A DNA stretch of 64,000 nucleotides from Rhodobacteraceae bacterium Alg231-30. GTDB lineage: Bacteria; Pseudomonadota; Alphaproteobacteria; Rhodobacterales; Rhodobacteraceae. Of this stretch, positions 39,703 to 48,227 are shown piece by piece (the first letter of the stretch is position 1; each line of letters opens with the position of its first letter). The translations under genes were made by a program, and so were the position numbers. Location: positions 608,237 to 672,236 of the forward strand of contig FREU01000003.1 of NCBI GenBank assembly GCA_900143615.1, written 5' to 3'. The notes under the pieces are model-generated. The model did not search any database, was not told the origin of the DNA, and saw only the letters and a list, made by a program, of their open reading frames with translations.

Positions 39703-40269
39703 TCAGACCTGCATGATCTCGGCTTGCTTGCTCTCAAGCGCGCCGTCAACATTTTTGATGAACGTATCAGTCAGGTCCTGAACTTCAGATTCCCAAATTT
39801 TTTGATCATCCTCAGACATGCCGTTGGCTTTGGCTTTCTTGATCTGATCCATTCCGTCGCGACGTACGTTGCGCACAGCCACACGCGCATGCTCAGCATA
39901 CTGCGCCGCAACCCGCGCCAATTCTGTACGACGCTCTTCGTTCAACTCAGGAATTGGGAGCATCACGATTGTACCATTGGTCTGAGGGTTGATCCCAAGA
40001 CCAGAGTTCATAATTGCCTTCTCGACCGCACCAACCATTGAACGGTCCCAAACGTTGATCGTCACCATACGAGGTTCCGGCACATTGACGGTTCCAAGCT
40101 GGTTGATCGGCGTCTTTTGCCCGTAGGCTTCCACCATCACAGGCTCAAGCATATTGGCACTTGCACGACCTGTGCGCAGGGACGCGAATTCAGTTTTCAA
40201 CGCACCCATGGCGCCTTCCATACGGCGGGTCAGATCATCGGTATCAATTTCGAAGTCTTCGTCAGACAT
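39703..40269 (-). CDS. frr: Ribosome recycling factor
   Basis: The 188-residue product has [23 protein letters not shown] and the [21 protein letters not shown] end segment, both family signatures. It splits post-termination ribosomes with EF-G. It heads the minus-strand operon frr-uppS-cdsA-dxr-rseP. In many alphaproteobacteria pyrH is directly upstream of frr, but here two other genes intervene. Confidence 0.97.
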   Translation of the reverse strand: MSDEDFEIDTDDLTRRMEGAMGALKTEFASLRTGRASANMLEPVMVEAYGQKTPINQLGTVNVPEPRMVTINVWDRSMVGAVEKAIMNSGLGINPQTNGTIVMLPIPELNEERRTELARVAAQYAEHARVAVRNVRRDGMDQIKKAKANGMSEDDQKIWESEVQDLTDTFIKNVDGALESKQAEIMQV

Positions 40270-40527
40270 TTGGGCTCTTTCAATCTCTCGGGTTCATCTT
40301 GTCAAAGCTCATAGGCTATTGCCCGTTAGTTGTATAGCACCCCGACCCTATGGTGAAGCGAGAAGCGCAGCACTCCTAACGATCTCTTCCAATTCGAGAC
40401 AACATGCCATCCCGCCCAATTGGCAAAAACACGCGCATTTTAAGGCCTATTCCAGATTTCGTTGAAGGTTTCTCGTATGCCACTGTATACGCCCCAGCAT
40501 ATCCTCCTAGTGCAAAGTGTTCCTTAA

Positions 40528-41334
40528 ATGACAACCATGACTCCCGTCCGGCTCGACGCCCATACGCCCGCCGAAATCACACGCCGCATTCGCGAAGTGG
40601 GCATTACGAAGAGCCAGATGACAACGGTTAGCCTGATGACTTTGTCGATCTTGGGAGGCGCCTTTATTTCACTTGGCGCCCTGCTTTATACACAAACCAC
40701 ATCCGGATTTACCCAGCTCACCGGAGCACATATGCTGCTGGGCGGTATAAGTTTTGCGCTTGGCCTGATCCTGGTCGTGATCGCTGGGGCCGAGCTTTTC
40801 ACCGGCAACACAATGATGGCACTTGCGCGGGCTGACAACAAAATCACCACATCAGGTCTAACCCGCAATTGGACGCTCTCGTTTTTGGGGAACTTTGTGG
40901 GATGTATGATTGTGCTCGCCCTCGTGTACGGCGGCGGTCTGCTTCAAGGCAATATGGCCGAACGCGCCGTCAACGTCGCAACAGCCAAAGCACAACTCTC
41001 TCCGATTGAGGCCTTCTGCCGTGGCGTTCTGTGCAACGCGCTGGTCTGTCTCGCCGTCTGGATGGCGACATCGGCACGCACAACATCCGGCAAAATCATC
41101 GCCATCATCTGGCCAATTGCAGGGTTTGTGGCTATCGGACTTGAGCACTCCATCGCCAATCTTTACCTGATCCCTGCTGGCATGATCGCCGGAGCCGACG
41201 TCTCGTTTTTGCAACTCACCAACAACATCGTTTGGGTATTGCTTGGCAATATCGTCGGGGGGGCTATCTGTGTCGCGCTGGCCTATCGCGTGGCGTTTGG
41301 CAGCCGGCATCCGGCCATCGCAAAACCCGCCTAA
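40528..41334 (+). CDS. Formate/nitrite transporter (FNT) family channel
   Basis: The 268-residue protein has six helices and FNT signatures: AELFTGNTMMALA, NFVGCMIVL and GLEHSIANLYLIPAGMIAG. FNT pentamers move formate, nitrite, hydrosulfide or related anions. Which one is carried cannot be told. It is transcribed opposite to its neighbours, between frr and a TauD-like dioxygenase. Confidence 0.9.
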   Translation: MTTMTPVRLDAHTPAEITRRIREVGITKSQMTTVSLMTLSILGGAFISLGALLYTQTTSGFTQLTGAHMLLGGISFALGLILVVIAGAELFTGNTMMALARADNKITTSGLTRNWTLSFLGNFVGCMIVLALVYGGGLLQGNMAERAVNVATAKAQLSPIEAFCRGVLCNALVCLAVWMATSARTTSGKIIAIIWPIAGFVAIGLEHSIANLYLIPAGMIAGADVSFLQLTNNIVWVLLGNIVGGAICVALAYRVAFGSRHPAIAKPA

Positions 41335-41430
41335 CACCGGCCCAGAACTCTAAAATCTTTTTCAGCCAATGATGTCCCTTGATATCGTTGGCTGTTTGCC
41401 ATGCGACGCCAGTCCACCACAGCTCTAAAT

Positions 41431-42258
41431 TCACGCAGCGCTCAAAGCGCACCCCTCAACGGTGATCCTGTGCATATACCGGCGATGACCATGATAATCG
41501 TTAATCGCCTTGTGCCAGGTCGCGCGATTGTCCCACATCGTAACATCCCCTGGTCGCCAATTCACGCGACACTGATACTCAGGCTTCTGACAATGTTGAT
41601 AAAGCATGTGCAAGATCGCATCAGATTCGGCCTTGGAAAGTCCATCGATACACGTTGTAAACTGAGGGTTCACAAACAATCCCTTGCGCCCCGAAAGCGG
41701 ATGACGGATCACAACTGGATGCAAAGCGTCCTGCGTTGCCAGCTCTGAATTTCCGATCCGATTGGTTTTGGCCGCGTCCGACCGCGCTTGCGCTTCACCA
41801 AAAACATGGCGCGACGAATGCCACGCATACAGCCCATCAAGCAGTTCCTTAAACCGCGGGCTGAGCCCGTCATAAGCCGGCCCCATTGCGCAAAACACCG
41901 TATCGCCACCAAACGGCGGCGTCTCAATTGCGTGTAATATCGAGCCCATCGCAGGCTCATGATCATAGGAATGATCGGTATGCCACATTTCTCCAATCGC
42001 ACCGGTTTGGTCCGCCTCCTTCAAAACGATCGCGATCTGGGGATGTGTTTGTAAGGGCGTAAAAAAGCGGTTTACGTTGATACTCCCCCATTTTCCGGCA
42101 AACCGAATGTGATCATCTGGTGTGATTTTCTGGTCACGCAATGTGATCACAGAATGATCGGTAAAGGCTTGTTTTATTTCATCAAAATGACTTTCATCGC
42201 GCAAATCCGCGCCCAGAATTTCCGCGCCCAGATTGCCCGTGAGTTTCCTGATCTCCAC
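41431..42258 (-). CDS. TauD/TfdA-family 2-oxoglutarate/Fe(II) dioxygenase
   Basis: The 275-residue product has the metal triad His93 and Asp95 in MWHTDHSY and the distal His249 in MWDNRATWHKAINDY, with the 2-oxoglutarate Arg in HRRYMHRITVEG. The TauD family hydroxylates taurine, other sulfonates, aryloxyalkanoates or similar carboxylates. The substrate here is unknown, and no ssu or tau transporter is adjacent. Confidence 0.88.
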   Translation of the reverse strand: MEIRKLTGNLGAEILGADLRDESHFDEIKQAFTDHSVITLRDQKITPDDHIRFAGKWGSINVNRFFTPLQTHPQIAIVLKEADQTGAIGEMWHTDHSYDHEPAMGSILHAIETPPFGGDTVFCAMGPAYDGLSPRFKELLDGLYAWHSSRHVFGEAQARSDAAKTNRIGNSELATQDALHPVVIRHPLSGRKGLFVNPQFTTCIDGLSKAESDAILHMLYQHCQKPEYQCRVNWRPGDVTMWDNRATWHKAINDYHGHRRYMHRITVEGCALSAA

Positions 42259-42344
42259 ACCACGCTCCTTACGTTGCCCATCATCCAGAGTGTTGCGCCA
42301 CTCTCGCCGTGTCTACAAACAAAGCGACACCCGACAGCGCAAAA

Positions 42345-42379
42345 ACAAAAAGGCTCCCGAAGTGTCCTTCGAGAGCCTC
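42345..42379 (-). terminator. Rho-independent terminator after pyrH
   Basis: On the minus strand AGGCTCTCGAA (42378-42368) pairs with TTCGGGAGCCT (42361-42351, one mismatch) around a 6-base loop and runs into TTTTTGTTTTT. It ends the pyrH transcript 24 bases after the stop. Confidence 0.85.
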
Positions 42380-42402
42380 TAAATCAAGTCTATACCCAAG
42401 CC

Positions 42403-43137
42403 TTAGCTGACCCGCGTATACGTCCCCTCACCCCGCAGAATGCCGCGGAACCCTCCGGGTTCATCCAGACCAAACACCACAAGCGGCAGATTGTTATCCC
42501 GCGCCAAGGCAATAGCACTTGTGTCCATAACTTTCAGACGTTTGGTCAACACATCATCATAGCTGATTTCGTCAAACCGAACGGCATCGGGGTGTTCTTC
42601 GGGATCTTTGTCGTAAATACCATCAACACCGTTTTTACCCATAAAGATCGCTTCACAGGCCATTTCGTTGGCCCGCAATGTGGCCGCTGTGTCCGTGGTG
42701 AAATATGGGTTACCCGTACCGGCTGCAAAAATGCAGACGCGCTTTTTCTCTAGGTGGCGCACCGCACGGCGGCGAATATATGGCTCACAAACTTCATCCA
42801 TGCGGATCGCACTAATGACGCGGGTGAAAACACCCAAACCTTCCAGCGCGGATTGCATCGCCAGCGCGTTCATCACTGTGGCCAGCATGCCCATATAATC
42901 AGCTGTGGTGCGCTCCATCCCCTGCGCTGCACCCGACAGTCCGCGAAAGACGTTACCACCCCCGATGACCATGCAGATTTCGACCCCGAGGTCGTGAACC
43001 GATTTAACTTCGCGGGCGATGCGCTCAACCGTGGGCGGATGCAGGCCATAGCCCTGGTCTCCCATCAACGCCTCCCCCGATATCTTGAGCATCACTCGTC
43101 CAAATGTCGCCTCTTCGGGGGTATCGGCTTCGCTCAT
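42403..43137 (-). CDS. pyrH: UMP kinase
   Basis: The product is 244 residues from ATG 43137, with GGAG about six bases upstream; a longer frame to 43149 exists. It has the amino-acid-kinase start [17 protein letters not shown] and [10 protein letters not shown] with the GTP-sensing PyrH blocks. It makes UDP from UMP in pyrimidine synthesis. It has its own terminator, so it is not co-transcribed with frr here. Confidence 0.96.
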   Translation of the reverse strand: MSEADTPEEATFGRVMLKISGEALMGDQGYGLHPPTVERIAREVKSVHDLGVEICMVIGGGNVFRGLSGAAQGMERTTADYMGMLATVMNALAMQSALEGLGVFTRVISAIRMDEVCEPYIRRRAVRHLEKKRVCIFAAGTGNPYFTTDTAATLRANEMACEAIFMGKNGVDGIYDKDPEEHPDAVRFDEISYDDVLTKRLKVMDTSAIALARDNNLPLVVFGLDEPGGFRGILRGEGTYTRVS

Positions 43138-43256
43138 GTTGCACTCCATCTGCGCATCGTTCTAGGATCGCGGGCAAAATGTCGGAAAACGCGGTCAGGT
43201 TCAATGCGAGAGTTCATCAAGGTAAGCAAATTACCATCATTTCTCGGATCGGTTGC

Positions 43257-44144
43257 ATGACAGCACTCCCTTTTATCCCCCAGGACGTTCCAGTTCTGAT
43301 CGCAGGCCCCACAGCCAGCGGAAAAAGCGCCTTGGCATTAGAAATTGCCGAGCAACATGGCGGCGTTATCGTCAATGCCGATGCGATTCAGGTTTTTGAA
43401 AACTGGCGAATCCTCACCGCACGCCCTCCCGCCGAAGACGAAGCCCGCGCACAACATCTTTTATACGGCCAAATACCTTATGACGCCGACTATTCCGTCG
43501 GTCATTGGCTACGTGAAGTGGCCCCGCTTCTCACAGGTGCGCAGCGCCCGATCATTGTCGGCGGAACTGGTCTCTATTTTACCGCCCTCACCCAAGGCCT
43601 TGCCGATATTCCGCCAACTCCACCGTATGTGCGCAGCCTCGCCAACGAGCGCGTGGCCACCGAAGGATTTGAGGTGCTTCTGTCAGAACTGGACGCGCAA
43701 ACCGCAAGCCGCGTGGATACTTTGAACCCCATGCGGGTTCAGCGGGCATGGGAAGTGTTACACGCCACAGGCCGTCCCTTGGCCGAATGGCAAGACAACA
43801 CGCCACCACCTCTGCTTCCTTTGGAAAACACCGTTCCAATCTTGTTCGATGTCGACAAAGACTGGCTCAATGCGCGGATTGCGCGTCGTTTTGATCTGAT
43901 GTTGGATCAGGGTGCCCTATCAGAAGCCCGATCCAATCTAGCGACCTACGACCCAGCGCATTTGTCAGCCAAAGCAATCGGAGCACCGGAACTCATCGCG
44001 CATCTGCGCGGCATCCTGACACTCGAGCAAGCGCGGGAACGGGCCACTATTGCTACCCGCCAATTTGCCAAGCGCCAGCGCACATGGTTCCGCTCCAAGA
44101 TGGCAAACTGGCATCCCTATAGCCCCCACGACACCAATTCTTAA
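43257..44144 (+). CDS. miaA: tRNA dimethylallyltransferase
   Basis: The product is 295 residues from ATG 43257. It has the P-loop [21 protein letters not shown], the NADAIQVF block and the [12 protein letters not shown] end. MiaA puts the isopentenyl group on A37 of tRNAs reading UNN codons. A frame to 43104 would overlap pyrH and is rejected. It is slightly shorter than the E. coli protein. It is divergent from pyrH. Confidence 0.93.
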   Translation: MTALPFIPQDVPVLIAGPTASGKSALALEIAEQHGGVIVNADAIQVFENWRILTARPPAEDEARAQHLLYGQIPYDADYSVGHWLREVAPLLTGAQRPIIVGGTGLYFTALTQGLADIPPTPPYVRSLANERVATEGFEVLLSELDAQTASRVDTLNPMRVQRAWEVLHATGRPLAEWQDNTPPPLLPLENTVPILFDVDKDWLNARIARRFDLMLDQGALSEARSNLATYDPAHLSAKAIGAPELIAHLRGILTLEQARERATIATRQFAKRQRTWFRSKMANWHPYSPHDTNS

Positions 44145-44226
44145 CAAGCGATAAACCGCCGATCCCACCGGCGTAAAAACGCCGGACTTGCAAAATTCCT
44201 GCACTCTGACTTTAAATGCCGCTCAA

Positions 44227-45192
44227 ATGGCTCAAAAAGATTTACATATTCCGTCATTTATGACGCGCCCTAACGACACCGCGCTGCATGCAGAGTCGTC
44301 GCAACCTGTCGCGATGATGCAGGCCAGCCCGGCGTCTCAGCGTGCTGCCAACTCCGAGCCCAGCCACCTTTCGCTTCCGATTAATCTGCCAAGCCCCACC
44401 CGTATTCACGTTCAGACCTTGGCGCAAATGACCAAAGGCGCACCGTGGGTACTCAGCCAGATGCACACACGGGATCATCACCTACTGATCTGGACAACAC
44501 GGGGCACCGGACGCATCAACTTGCACGGACTGCGCCGCGGCTACGGCGCACATCACGCGGTTTTTGTTCCAGCTGGCAAGGTTTTCTCATTTGAAACCGG
44601 CTTGCAGGCGCAGGGCCTAACCGTCACCATCCCCGACGATGGCCGCGTCGCACTCCCGGATCGCACGCGCCACCTGAAACTCGCCGAAGGGGGTGCCCAG
44701 TCCGAGTTGACCGGCATTCTGGATGCGCTGCGCCGTGAAATTCACGAAGACCGGCCCTTCCTAAACGAAGCGATGAATGCGCATGCGCAATTGCTCTCGG
44801 TGGCTTTGCGCCGCCACCTGCAAGCTGAAGGAACAACACCATTGGTGCGCGCCGCCGAACGGCTTGCGCGTCGGTTTTGCGACCTGCTCTCCAAAGATTA
44901 CACCTCGGGTCACTCGATCGCTTGGTTTGCAGAACAGCTAGAGGTTACCCCAACCCACCTGACACGTGTATGTCGTGAATGTTCGGGGATGACGGCGGCG
45001 GAAATCCTGAATGAAATGGTGCAGCACCGCACTCGGCTGTTGTTGACCACGACAGACATTCCGATGAACCGCATCGCACTCAGCATGGGGTTTAACAGCC
45101 CCGCCTATTTCACGCGGTTCTGCCAACAGCACTTTAATGATGCGCCCACTCAGATTCGCAAACTCGCGCTGGAAGCAAAGCTTCCAACCTAG
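44227..45192 (+). CDS. AraC-family transcriptional regulator
   Basis: The product is 321 residues from ATG 44227. A TTG in frame at 44188 would add 13 residues, and no clear ribosome-binding site decides between them. The N-terminal half is a cupin-like sensor (HHLLIWTTRGTGRINLHG), and the C-terminal third has two helix-turn-helix motifs with WFAEQLEVTPTHLTRVCRECSG and RIALSMGFNSPAYFTRFCQQHF. A hairpin CCGGCGT-AAAA-ACGCCGG (44168-44185) lies just upstream. It may regulate the ABC transporter that follows, but this is inference. Confidence 0.85.
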   Translation: MAQKDLHIPSFMTRPNDTALHAESSQPVAMMQASPASQRAANSEPSHLSLPINLPSPTRIHVQTLAQMTKGAPWVLSQMHTRDHHLLIWTTRGTGRINLHGLRRGYGAHHAVFVPAGKVFSFETGLQAQGLTVTIPDDGRVALPDRTRHLKLAEGGAQSELTGILDALRREIHEDRPFLNEAMNAHAQLLSVALRRHLQAEGTTPLVRAAERLARRFCDLLSKDYTSGHSIAWFAEQLEVTPTHLTRVCRECSGMTAAEILNEMVQHRTRLLLTTTDIPMNRIALSMGFNSPAYFTRFCQQHFNDAPTQIRKLALEAKLPT

Positions 45193-45575
45193 TCGCGCGC
45201 CCATTTTTGCCATAACGCTCCAAAATGCCAAATTCGACACGCCCCATGTCGTTTTTAGTGCATCTAATGACGATTGGAACCGTTGACGCGGCGCAATTTC
45301 TGTTGCCGAATGGTCCCCAGACAAAAGTCGGGGCGCCACATGATCCCGACATGAAGACCAAAAGCTTAGCGCGAACATGGTCGCCTCATCTTGGGGCTGT
45401 CACGGGGATGAACAACGGAATCGGTCAGCCACGCTGATCCTAAACCATTGGCAAGACTTCCTGTTTCACTTTGTTCCGCTGGGTCCAACAGATGTTGGAT
45501 ACACGCAAAAGCGTGATCCGCGACGCAAACCGAACCTTGGCAAATGCTTGGGACGGTGCACCGACAGGGGAGCAA
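45193..45575. other. 383-base intergenic stretch between the AraC gene and the ABC transporter
   Basis: I see no gene here. The frame of the first permease is open upstream to 45471, but without a ribosome-binding site. An imperfect element with GTCGGG (45327-45332) and CCCGAC (45345-45350) may be an operator for the transporter promoter. No clear -35/-10 pair was found. Confidence 0.35.
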
Positions 45576-46661
45576 ATGGGACTTTTTATTCTTAGGCGGT
45601 TTGGAATGATGTTGTTGACGGCGCTTTGCCTGACCTACATCGTCTTCTTCCTAACCAACCTTTATCCGAACCTCGAAAAACTGGCCAAAACTCAGGGCAA
45701 CTTCCGCATGTCCGAAGAGGCTGTGGCCAGCTACCTTGGGGATCGCGGCTATCTGCAACCCACACCGATCAAATATCTCCAATGGCTCGGCGCCCTGCCC
45801 GGTTATGAAAAGATCAAGGAAGACGGCACCAAACTGGGCAAATGTGTCCGCCCGGGTGTCGCCGCCGAAGACACTCCGCGCTATTGCGGCGTACTGCAAG
45901 GCGACTGGGGCTTCTCCACAGTATCCAAAGAACCGGTGGCCAACGTGCTTGGCTCTCGATTGGCCAACACTGGCAAGCTGATGTTCTGGGTGATGGTGGT
46001 GATGGTGCCCTCAGCCCTTGTGATTGGCGTTCTGGCCGGCATGCGCGAAGGATCGGGCACTGACCGAAGCCTTTCAACCGTGTCGATCCTGTCGACCGCC
46101 ACGCCGGAATATGTCTCTGGCGTCATATTCATTGCGCTTCTCGCCTCAACCCGAAACGGGCTTGGGCCTTGGCTGCATGAGATGGGGCTGATTGAAGGCA
46201 AGGCACTGTTTAAAGGCACCGCCAAATCGGCGATGGATAAGATCACATTCCAGAACTTCACCCTGCCGGTGATCACAATTGCCCTTTATGGCATGGGCTA
46301 TATCGCACGCATGACCCGCGCTTCAATGGCCGAGGTTATGACCGCGCAATATGTGCGTACCGCGCGCCTCAAGGGTGTGAGCTTTGGCAATATCGTGGTC
46401 AAACACGCCCTGCGCAACGCGTTGATTGCGCCGTTTACGGTCATCATGTTGCAGTTCCCTTGGCTGCTTAACGGTGTGGTGATCGTGGAAACGCTGTTTT
46501 CTTATACAGGCTTTGGCTGGCAACTGGTGAACGCGGCGGGCAACAACGATATCGAAATGCTTTTGGCGGTTTCGGTGGTCTCGGTCTTTGTGGTGCTGGT
46601 GACCCAGCTGATATCGGATATCGGCTATGTCTACCTCAACCCACGCATCCGAATTTCTTGA
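45576..46661 (+). CDS. Peptide/oligopeptide-type ABC transporter permease (DppB-like)
   Basis: The product is 361 residues from ATG 45576, next to GGGGAG. The N-terminal helix is followed by a periplasmic loop of about 100 residues with cysteines (KCVRPG, RYCGVLQGDWGFS), which is longer than the usual DppB loop. The C-terminal permease domain has YIARMTRASMAEVMTAQYVRTARLKG and RNALIAPFTVIMLQFPWLL, the EAA-type coupling block. It is the first of three transporter genes with no substrate-binding protein nearby. Confidence 0.85.
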   Translation: MGLFILRRFGMMLLTALCLTYIVFFLTNLYPNLEKLAKTQGNFRMSEEAVASYLGDRGYLQPTPIKYLQWLGALPGYEKIKEDGTKLGKCVRPGVAAEDTPRYCGVLQGDWGFSTVSKEPVANVLGSRLANTGKLMFWVMVVMVPSALVIGVLAGMREGSGTDRSLSTVSILSTATPEYVSGVIFIALLASTRNGLGPWLHEMGLIEGKALFKGTAKSAMDKITFQNFTLPVITIALYGMGYIARMTRASMAEVMTAQYVRTARLKGVSFGNIVVKHALRNALIAPFTVIMLQFPWLLNGVVIVETLFSYTGFGWQLVNAAGNNDIEMLLAVSVVSVFVVLVTQLISDIGYVYLNPRIRIS

Positions 46662-46675
46662 AGGGGGTCTGAGAC

Positions 46676-48127
46676 ATGGAACCACTTACCTGGACAGGCT
46701 CTTTTGGCACCATCATCAACCCGATTTTTTTGGTGGTGTGCACAGCCTTTATTGTTGCGGTTGTTGCCAAGTTGCTCGGCAGCTTTGTACTTGCCCCCGC
46801 TGAAGATCAAATCAACGTGGATGGCACAATCACCTATGATCGCGGCCCCAATGCCTTGATTGGCTTGGCGGTGCGTTATCTGCTGCTGGCTTTGGTTGCA
46901 CTCTGCGTGCTTTACATCCTTGCCGGTATGTTCACGCCCATTGGCACGGTGGGCATCGTTGGCGCGGTTTCCGCCCAATTTGCACCGGTCTGGATTGCGC
47001 TGGTTGTGACCTTCCTGCTGTCGATCACAAACAAACGTAAACTGGGCCTCTATGGCAAACTGTTTGACAGCACCATCGGCATGATCGGCTTTGCGCTGTT
47101 GATGTTCTGGTTTTACACTGCTGTATTTGTAGGCGTTTTTGACATGATCGCCACGCTGGATCCGCTCTCTCAAGTGTCTGGCATGAAAAACAAATTGCCG
47201 GGCACACCGGTGCGTGATCCCAAAGAAGGCCAATTCGCCTACTACCTTCTCGGCGGCGACAACCTTGCGCGCGATGTGTTCTCTCGCATGGTGCACGGCA
47301 GTGTCATCGTCATAGTGATCGCGCCCTTTGCGACATTGTTCGCCTTTATGGTGGGCATCACACTGGGCCTTCCGGCCGGATATTTTGGTGGCCGTCTGGA
47401 CGCGTTGCTGTCCTTTCTCGCCAACCTTGTGCTGGCCTTTCCGGTGATCTTGTTGTTCTACCTTTTGGTGACACCGGAAATCGTGGCCACAGGCATTCCC
47501 AACTATATGGCGATGGTTCTGTTTGTCTTTCCGATCATCTTTGTCAGCGTGCTTCTAAACTCGCGCTACTACACCCGACCACGTCTGCGCACGCCGCTCT
47601 TGGCGGGGGTGCTGCTGGTCTTGGTCTGGCTGTATCTCTCAGCCATTTCGGCGCCGGGCACGGTGATCAACGTACTGCCCGAGGTGATGGATCTGTTTGA
47701 TATCAACTCCGGCATTCTGGTGGTCTTTGTCTCGGTGGTGTTTGTGAACTCTCCCACAGTGTTTCGGATTGTGCGTGGCCTCGTGTTGGACATTCAGACC
47801 CGCGACTATGTGGCAGCCGCCCAAACCCGCGGCGAAGGTCCGTGGTACATTATGCTCTGGGAAATCCTGCCCAACGCGCGTGGACCGCTGATCGTCGATT
47901 TCTGCCTGCGCATTGGCTACACCACGATCCTTCTGGGCACCTTGGGTTTCTTTGGATTGGGACTGCCTCCTGAGAGCCCCGACTGGGGGACAACAATCAA
48001 CGACGGGCGAAAACTTCTGTCGATCTACCCGCATCCTGCAATTGTGCCCGCTGTGGCGCTGCTCAGCCTTGTTTTGGGTCTGAACTTGCTGGCTGACGGG
48101 CTGCGTGAAGAAAGCCTGCGCGACTAA
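46676..48127 (+). CDS. Peptide/oligopeptide-type ABC transporter permease (DppC-like), enlarged
   Basis: The product is 483 residues, well above the roughly 300 of DppC. The extra length is N-terminal: several additional helices within about the first 170 residues precede a DppC-like core, which begins LGGDNLARDVFSRMVHGS and has the coupling block YVAAAQTRGEGPWYIMLWEILPNARGPLIVDFC. It ends in the same direction as the next ATPase gene. Such enlarged permeases are found in some alphaproteobacterial peptide transporters. Confidence 0.85.
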   Translation: MEPLTWTGSFGTIINPIFLVVCTAFIVAVVAKLLGSFVLAPAEDQINVDGTITYDRGPNALIGLAVRYLLLALVALCVLYILAGMFTPIGTVGIVGAVSAQFAPVWIALVVTFLLSITNKRKLGLYGKLFDSTIGMIGFALLMFWFYTAVFVGVFDMIATLDPLSQVSGMKNKLPGTPVRDPKEGQFAYYLLGGDNLARDVFSRMVHGSVIVIVIAPFATLFAFMVGITLGLPAGYFGGRLDALLSFLANLVLAFPVILLFYLLVTPEIVATGIPNYMAMVLFVFPIIFVSVLLNSRYYTRPRLRTPLLAGVLLVLVWLYLSAISAPGTVINVLPEVMDLFDINSGILVVFVSVVFVNSPTVFRIVRGLVLDIQTRDYVAAAQTRGEGPWYIMLWEILPNARGPLIVDFCLRIGYTTILLGTLGFFGLGLPPESPDWGTTINDGRKLLSIYPHPAIVPAVALLSLVLGLNLLADGLREESLRD

Positions 48128-48131
48128 CGGA

Positions 48132-48184
48132 AAAGGCCGGGGGCCAGCCCCCGGACCCCCGAAGTATTTGCGCAGAGAAGAAAA
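48132..48184 (+). repeat. Intergenic repeat copy A (GC-rich hairpin plus GAAGTATTT core)
   Basis: A G/C-rich palindrome (GGGGGCCAGCCCCC type, about 48139-48152) is followed by CCGAAGTATTTGCGCAGAGAAGAA. This pattern is a short intergenic repeat that I recognise from Rhodobacteraceae genomes. A second, partly degraded copy lies at 55386-55415 on the other strand, sharing the core AGTATTT...GCAGAGAAGAA. Confidence 0.6.
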
Positions 48185-48227
48185 TCAGAGAGCACTTTGC
48201 TCCGCCGCTCCACAGGGAGACAGACGA

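Noticed and set aside
44168..44185. Perfect hairpin CCGGCGT-AAAA-ACGCCGG before the AraC gene as a terminator for miaA
   Set aside because: The stem is perfect, but no T tract follows, so I could not call it a terminator; it is mentioned only in the AraC entry.
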